NCBI GenBank assembly: GCA_030267565.1
Contig: BRXU01000055.1
Span: 217,501 to 281,500 of the forward strand
Length of the DNA stretch: 64,000 nucleotides
Reading direction: 5' to 3'
Source of the DNA: Pleodorina starrii
Taxonomy: Eukaryota; Chlorophyta; Chlorophyceae; Chlamydomonadales; Volvocaceae
In this document: piece by piece, positions 58,301 to 64,000 of the stretch
Position numbering within the stretch: the first letter of the stretch is position 1
How the letters are laid out: the number at the start of each line of letters is the position of its first letter
The notes under the pieces: generated by a model
The model's database searches: none
Seen by the model: only the letters and a program-made list of their open reading frames with translations
What the model was told of the DNA's origin: nothing
Made by a program: the position numbers and the translations under genes

Positions 58301-61300
58301 CCGTTCGCCGCGCAACCGGCGGCAACCCGCGCACCTTCGATGCTATGGCCCCTCTACCCGCTTCCCGTTCCTTCCATGCGGCCCCACTGGACGCCTCCTC
58401 CGCCACACAGCCCACGTCCCCCCACCCCTCCGTCCCCTTCCCCCAGGTCCCGGGCTTGCGGATCAACCGGTCCGTCCCGTCCGGTCACCCACTTGAGGGA
58501 CAGGTCCATGTATTGCAGTTGGGACAGCCCCGCAGCCAGGCCGCGAGGCATCAGCGAAAGGGAGCAGTCCTGGGGCAAGGCGGTACAGAAAAGGAGCGGG
58601 GCAACGGAGAGACCGGGCATTAGTGGGGTATTGCACTCCGTCCAGTGATCATGGCAATGACGTCTGGCAGAGACCGGTACCAGCAACCCCGGGCGTGCGG
58701 GCAGTGCTTAGTGGAAACGGTCATTGACCAGGGCATGACTACATCGGCCGTGAGGTGTTGTCTGCATTTCGTCAAACATCCGAACACCGGCTGGGAAGCA
58801 CGCGCAACCAACCCGCAACGCAGGCTAGCCAACCCCGCCAAGCGCACGCCAAAGCAGGAAGACTGCATAGGTTGGCATCGGCGCGTTCTCGCCCGCTGAA
58901 GGCAGGATCGCAGGCTGCGTATCGAGGTAACGCACACTTGTGCAGCTGTTTGGTGCATAGCAATTGCACCAGGCTTTACCGGCTCTTCTCGCCGCCTGGG
59001 CCCCGCCAGGACCGCGCTCCGAGTCCCCCTCCCGCCCCGCAGCCCCGCACCTGCGCCACGAGCCGGGTGAGTGCTGTGAGGTGCTGCAACTGCTCTGGCA
59101 GGGTGACCAGCGACAGCCGCACCAGGCTGAGGGAGGTCAGTTGCGGGGCGGTGCGGCCGGCGTGCAGCCAGAACAGGCAGGGGGCCAGGCCCGCGGAGGG
59201 GCGCTGCCGGCCGCGAATGTGCAGCTCCTGAAGGCCTGATGAGGCGAGCCAGGGTAGGGCGGTGGCACCAAGGGATGCGACGAATCATACTTTTGTAATG
59301 GCTTGCAGGCTGGCTTATACGCCTCTCACGGGGGGCGCGCGAGAAAGGAGTTTTGTGATTGGGGGGATCAGGGAGTGGGGGGGGGCGGGGCTGTGGAAAG
59401 CGTGGGGGCCTGACACAAAGGCAATGTTAATGGTTTCCCGGCAGGCCTCCCCGCGTGCCGTATCCCATACCTCATATATACATCCCAAACGTATATATAT
59501 CCCATACATACATCCCGAATCATCCCAGCAGAACCCCGCCTGCTATAACCGTGCCCGTCTACCCGCCTCGACTCCGCCCGAAGAGCTGAGCCCCTCCCTC
59601 GCACTCACCCGCCAGTCGGCCGCACCAGTCGGGCAACCAGAAGGCGTGCTGGTTGGTAGCATCCGCCCGCGACGTGGCCCGGGCGAACGACTTGATGCCG
59701 GGGTCAGCCAGCTCCGCAGCGGACATGACCACCAGGGGAGGAGGAGGAGGCGGCGGCGAGCGGGGCGGGGGAGTGGCGGGCGCCTCCACTGCCGGCGGTG
59801 GCAGAGCCTTCGCCTCTAGCTCCGCCCCCGCCGTGGCCGCCGCCGCAGTGCAGCTGTCGACACCAGGCCCTCCAGCCATCGCTGTCGACGCCTCGAGCTG
59901 CACACACAAATTGCAAGCCTGCTGATGGCTCATCAGGGACCGCTGGGTGTCGTCCTTATTCGAGGCGAGTCCAGCGGCGACGGCGGAGATTGTGGGTAAA
60001 GCGTTCTCGGCCCCCGGGACGCCATTGCATGCTGAACCGCTGGCGACCCTGTTGCCGTCGCGGACGTCCTCGTCCTCTACGACGTCGGAGGTTCTGAAGG
60101 CCACTTCCGTTTCCGCCCCACCTGACAAGGCTGGCGGCGCTGAGCCGAAAGCCGGTTGTAATTCCAGGTCGCGGATAACACAGTCCGCCACATCAGCATT
60201 GCTTTTGGTCGAAGTGGCGGGGGCGGCAACGGATGCACCAGCTGCGTCGCCATGCGGCGAGGAAGAAGAGGCTGTGCTCGACACCCCGGGTGTGGGGTCC
60301 ACGCGCGCGGCCGCCAAAGCTGCACCTACGCTGGCTAATGTGCTGTCGGCATTGGAGGCCGCGGTAGCATGGTGCCAATTGCCGCCCGTGAGAGCTTGGG
60401 TTTCGACTCCCACAGGGAAGGCGGCTGCGGCGCCGTCCAGCAATGGAGGTGCTGCGGGGGCCTCCAAAGGAACTGAGGGCTGCGGGACTTGGACCAGGGT
60501 CTGTGGAGGGAGGAGGGGAGGCACCGGTGGGCTGCCGAAGAATGCATCCACAGAGAAAGCAAAAGGCCGATCCCGTTGGCAAGGGCGTAAGGGAATCACA
60601 TGAGGATCTGTACGAATGCCCTGGCGGGCGCCCGAAATCGTGCAGGGTGCGCAGGTAACCAGGACACAAGAAAGGCAGGGTTCACACAAGGCGGTTGATT
60701 GGCACGGCAGCGTCCGTGAACATGCGACACGTTGACGAAATGGTGACCCGTACCCCAACTCGGCCACGCCGCCGCATCAGTCGCGTGGTCCGCTGCCCAC
60801 CTGCGCGCACAGGAGCGAGGCCCAGTGCTTCTGGCCCATGCGCTCGCTGAAAGTGTCGCTGATGTGAAGCGAGGTGAGCGAGGGCATTCGGGACAGCGCC
60901 ACAAGCAGTGTGGAAAGGCGCGCCGAGGCGTCGCGACACAGCGACGCCAGCCCCACCAGCCTGCAAACCGGTAGGGCAACAACCGAGAGCGATTGCAAAA
61001 CAATCCAGACACCTCGAAGATGGGCAAGCAGAGGCTATATATGTGACGGGAGGCAAGTCGAATCGGAAGACACGCCAAGAAGCGAGGATAACCCGGCTGG
61101 GAGCACGGATGGAGCGCTCTCGCGCCCCCCAACGTTCGTTCTATTCCCCACAGGCTGTACCTCGTGTCGCAGCGCGTCAGATCACAATTCGTGAGGTATG
61201 GAAACCGCTGCGCGATGTCCGCCACGAGCTCCAGGCTGGTGCATGCCGGTGCGAGGGACTTCAAATGATTGTTGGTCGTGCTGCGCCAGTGCATACACAC

Positions 61301-61411
61301 CAAGCGGATCGACGCGATGTCGCTTTGGCACAGGCAGCAGTCGTTGATGATGTAAGCGAGCGCATCGGCAGGAATGCTGGCCCAGCACCTGCGGTGTGCC
61401 GCGGGGCTCAT
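55367..61411 (-). CDS. F-box protein with leucine-rich repeats
   Basis: Probable substrate receptor of an SCF ubiquitin ligase. Ten exons on the minus strand: 61411-61161, 60960-60801, 60620-59609, 59235-59051, 58569-58493, 57981-57918, 57098-56844, 56333-56258, 55868-55757 and 55508-55367; phases agree; 777 residues. The N-terminus fits an F-box (CWASIPADALAYIINDCCLC, then IASIRLVCMHWR) at about 9-49. LRRs follow in exon 2 (LVALSRMPSLTSLHISDTFS) and from about residue 475 to the end, with canonical units completed across junctions: LQYMDLSLNGLTALPPDF, LKHLDLQRNKLASLPADI, VTCLLLNNNQLRQLPASL, LQHLDLSNNSLSELPTWL. The LRR sets are separated by about 335 low-complexity Ala/Pro/Ser residues (exon 3), whose acceptor at 60621 is the least certain splice site. 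The repeats are of the 23-residue LPxxL type common in cytosolic proteins. Confidence 0.82.
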
Positions 61412-62218
61412 GTGTCAAACGCAAGGCCGTCGGCAGCTTATCCTTCGACGGTGTCAATCCTAAAGGCAGCTTCCGAGTCGATACGCAAGAAAAAAAGGTT
61501 TCCACCGGAGGACGTTCAGACGACCGGGCCCAAGCGCTGCGCTAGAGCCCCACTCCTGGCGACACCAATACAACAGTACACACGCCCTTCGCTGGGCCGG
61601 CCTCGATCTTCGTATGCAGGGACCCATGCACACCTACCTGCTGTCTCCGTCCATTCTGCCTCAATTGCAAAAGGCCGGCCGGCCGGAATGATTTCAGAAA
61701 GCGCAAGCAAACCCTGCTGAATCTATGTTAATGTTTATGCGTACTTACATAAGGCAAGGATGTACACGGGCTCGGTCTACGCAAACTCAAATGCCGGTAA
61801 TTAAGTGCGCTGTATTCGCGTCAGCTTCACTGTCTTGAATTGGTGGTCGCTATATCTTGCTGCAGCTTTTGCAAGAGGGCCATTTTATCCAAATACGGGT
61901 CTTCAAGGTTAATCATCGCGAGTCACAGGCTTCCGTACGCTTAACCGCCAAAAGTCGTGCCTGCCCCATTCTCAACCGCCCCCTGCCCTGGTAACACGCT
62001 ACCGTCGATGCAGCGAACATCGAACAAATCGAGTAAAATCATCCTTTGAGTGAGACAGCCGGTATTTAAGGGCCACAGAAGTCCAGGCTACAAGCACACC
62101 GGCCGGACGACGGAGGCTTCCGACGTTATTAGGCTTATCGCACATAACCTGCTATAAACGTCGGCAAACCAGTAGTACACTGTGATAAACGCGGCTATAA
62201 CCTTGCTTTCCAGCTAAA
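61412..62218. promoter_or_regulatory. Divergent promoter region (F-box/LRR gene / AhpC-like gene)
   Basis: 807 bp between two start codons facing away from each other. TATA-like sequences for the right-hand gene occur at about 62152-62157 (TATAAA) and in GCTATAACC near 62194. It is relatively AT-rich after 61720. Confidence 0.4.
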
Positions 62219-63624
62219 ATGCTTCTTTCGTCCAGGCCTCGGATCAATGGCAGAGGGTGCATGAACGGGGGTATCAGCGCAAGACTTGGTCGTCGAGCAA
62301 ATGTCTGCGTCCGCGCCAGCGCGGAGTATGAAGCCCTGAGGTGCGACATTTTGCTTGTTGCGCAACAGTCATCGGCCTGCGCCTTGGATTTTACGGCTCG
62401 CACTGCTCGTATCAGGGGCAAGGTGGCATATAAGGCTTCCAGTGGTGACCCTGTCGAGCTGCTCAGCTTGTGGGAGGTGCGTCTAGCGATAATAACGCAC
62501 GTCTGGTTAGGCGTTTTCTCACAAGTTATACATCATGGTTCGTTTCATTACAGCCAGCAATGTCTGTGAGGCCCGAATGCTGGGCGGCACGAAATGCAAC
62601 ACAGTTTGAACTGTCGGGTGACAACTGAGTGGAGCTATCTGTGTGGTGGCAACGAACACGGCAGCACAGCAGGTGCCGGACCCGCCGTGCCCGCTTCAAT
62701 CTCACGCACCTCCGCCACCTTCGCATCCCCTACATGGGCAGTCTGAGCCTGTGCATAGTAAGACAGTAAGACACCTTGACACATTGACATGCTGTCACTG
62801 GATCCATGCTCTACCCAGCCACGTCACACCACCACCGGATCCAAAATACCATACTGACTCTGCTCGCTACCTTCATCCCGCGCCATCTTGCTTTGTGCTC
62901 CAGCCCTACCCCAGTTCGAAGGTTGTCATTCCCTGCCTGACGCACTTCGCCGACCTGACGTCCTGGGAGTTTGCTCAGAAGCTGATCAAGGTGTGACCAC
63001 GCAAAGGGTGTGTGTGTGGGGGGGTCCTGAGTGGGGCACGACCGCGCAGCCATAAAGCCCCCAGTCCTCACCCCACAACAGACAACACGGGCTGGTGGGC
63101 CCCATTCTGGGCGTCGTGCCCTACAGCGTGCGTAAGCTGCATGCGAGGGGCACGGTTGTGCTGTATCGAACGGCTGCCACGGCCTCTCGTCCGAGGATCG
63201 AGATTGCTTCAGCACGGCCGGGCACGGAAATCAAGACATCACCCTTTCGCGGAACGAATGTCCATCCGGTGTCGACGGCTAGAGGACGGACTCACGGTTC
63301 AGCGGGCCCGTCTAGAGACCCGGTTGTGTTGATACTATGCACGTGCCGCTGAAGTGGCGCTGCCTGCTGCCTCTGCTCGTACGGTTCCCAAGGTCTCACC
63401 AGTGATGACCCCGGAATGCTGCAGTCAGACACGCACGTCCGGCCGGCCGCTGCATGCGGGACCTGTCATACCTCCGCAGCTGGTCTCCGCAGCTGTCTGC
63501 CTTTTGCTCCAATTATTAAATCATACCGCTTTCAAAACGGTTCCCGGCTCAGGTCATCCCCACGCTGGAGAGCTCCGGAGTGCGGGTCATCACTGTGGGG
63601 CTGGGCAGCGTCAGCAACGCGCAG
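62219..63624 (+). CDS. AhpC/TSA-like (peroxiredoxin-like 2) protein, probably plastid-targeted, 3' end missing
   Basis: Three exons fit: 62219-62476, 62904-62990 and 63553-63624, all phase 0; 139 residues so far. The next exon is presumably beyond the right edge. The N-terminus is basic and rich in Arg/Ser/Ala (SSRPRINGRGCMNGGISARL), like a chloroplast transit peptide. SGDPVELLSLWE (about 75-86), VVIPCLTHFADLTSWEFAQK (93-112) and IPTLESSGVRVITVGLGSVS (117-136) follow the order seen in the AhpC/TSA thioredoxin-fold family: strand, helix start, then IxVGLGSxxNAQ. The usual peroxidatic CxxC position reads ADLTSW, with no cysteine, so classical peroxidase activity is doubtful. A coding-looking stretch near 63084-63140 was left out because no phase-consistent pair of sites was found. 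Exon 2 is short and the call is by pattern. Confidence 0.6.
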
Positions 63625-64000
63625 GTGGGTGCGGGGGGGGGGTCGGATGTGAGCGTGCGTGCCGAAGGCGGCTCTCTGAACCAGCCCGGTGTCAATGTGT
63701 CTGCTGGCTTAGGAGCTCGACAGGCGCACGAGACACCAAATGAGTATTCCGGTCACACCCATATTGTGGTGTAAGCCAGGCGCTGTGCCATCCTCGTTGA
63801 AACCTTGGCCGCTTACGTTTCGAGTCGATACCTATGCTGTACAACCGTACCGGGCAAGGCCAGGAGTTAACAGGCGGCCACTGGTCTGTGGTCATCGGTT
63901 TAATCTGGGACCGACGCGCACTCCACAGCCGTCATAACAGATGGCATTCGTTTCGTGGAGTACTGGCCCTCTGCCGCATGAAGTTGCCGGGGGGTGTAAT
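63625..64000. other. Intron or unresolved sequence at the right edge
   Basis: It follows the GTGGGTG donor after exon 3 of the AhpC-like gene. No further exon of that family could be recognised before the window ends. Confidence 0.35.

Noticed and set aside
62643..62760. Possible extra exon of the AhpC-like gene (acceptor near 62668)
   Set aside because: No frame joins exon 1 and exon 2 through it with family-like sequence, whereas direct joining of 62476 to 62904 is in phase and keeps the family order.

Overview
The window is nuclear DNA of a GC-rich green alga, most likely a volvocine or Chlamydomonadales species. The evidence is a pherophorin (a matrix glycoprotein family of this group), many short GT-AG introns with GTGGGTG-type donors and pyrimidine-rich acceptors, a very long glutamine/alanine-rich GARP transcription factor, and F-box/LRR and B3-like proteins. 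I saw no bacterial-style operons, rRNA, tRNA or CRISPR. Exon models below were built by hand from splice sites and reading-frame continuity. In every internal junction given, the exon phases agree.

Layout. 1-1412 (-): 5' part of an unrecognised low-complexity gene running off the left edge. 1413-3673: spacer with a near-perfect 250-bp-arm hairpin (2652-3199) and an orphan ORF. 3674-17812 (+): a 19-exon SWI/SNF (Brahma-type) ATPase gene whose intron 4 carries a 2.45-kb element bounded by two apparently identical 681-bp direct repeats. 20350-22214 (+): a compact two-domain pherophorin. 23747-25921 (-): a probable mitochondrial ribosomal protein uS8. 26369-32787 (+): a fumarate-reductase-like flavoprotein with an N-terminal membrane anchor; its intron 2 is mostly a 1,224-bp CCCCTG hexanucleotide array. 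34050-37204 (+): a large protein with one or two B3-like DNA-binding domains. 41191-48411 (-): a 2,406-residue GARP factor whose DNA-binding domain resembles LUX/ROC15-type clock proteins. 50378-52425 (-): an HVA22/REEP5 (DP1/TB2) ER-shaping protein in six small exons. 55367-61411 (-): an F-box protein with leucine-rich repeats. 62219-63624 and beyond (+): start of a probably plastid AhpC/TSA-like (peroxiredoxin-like 2) protein, cut by the right edge.

The genes look like unrelated housekeeping and regulatory genes, not a pathway cluster. Two pairs are divergent and may share promoter regions: uS8/fumarate reductase (447 bp apart) and F-box LRR/AhpC-like (807 bp apart). The most unusual content is non-coding: the long hairpin that contains a copied first-exon/donor segment, the young repeat-bounded insertion in the remodeler gene, and the long intronic hexanucleotide array.
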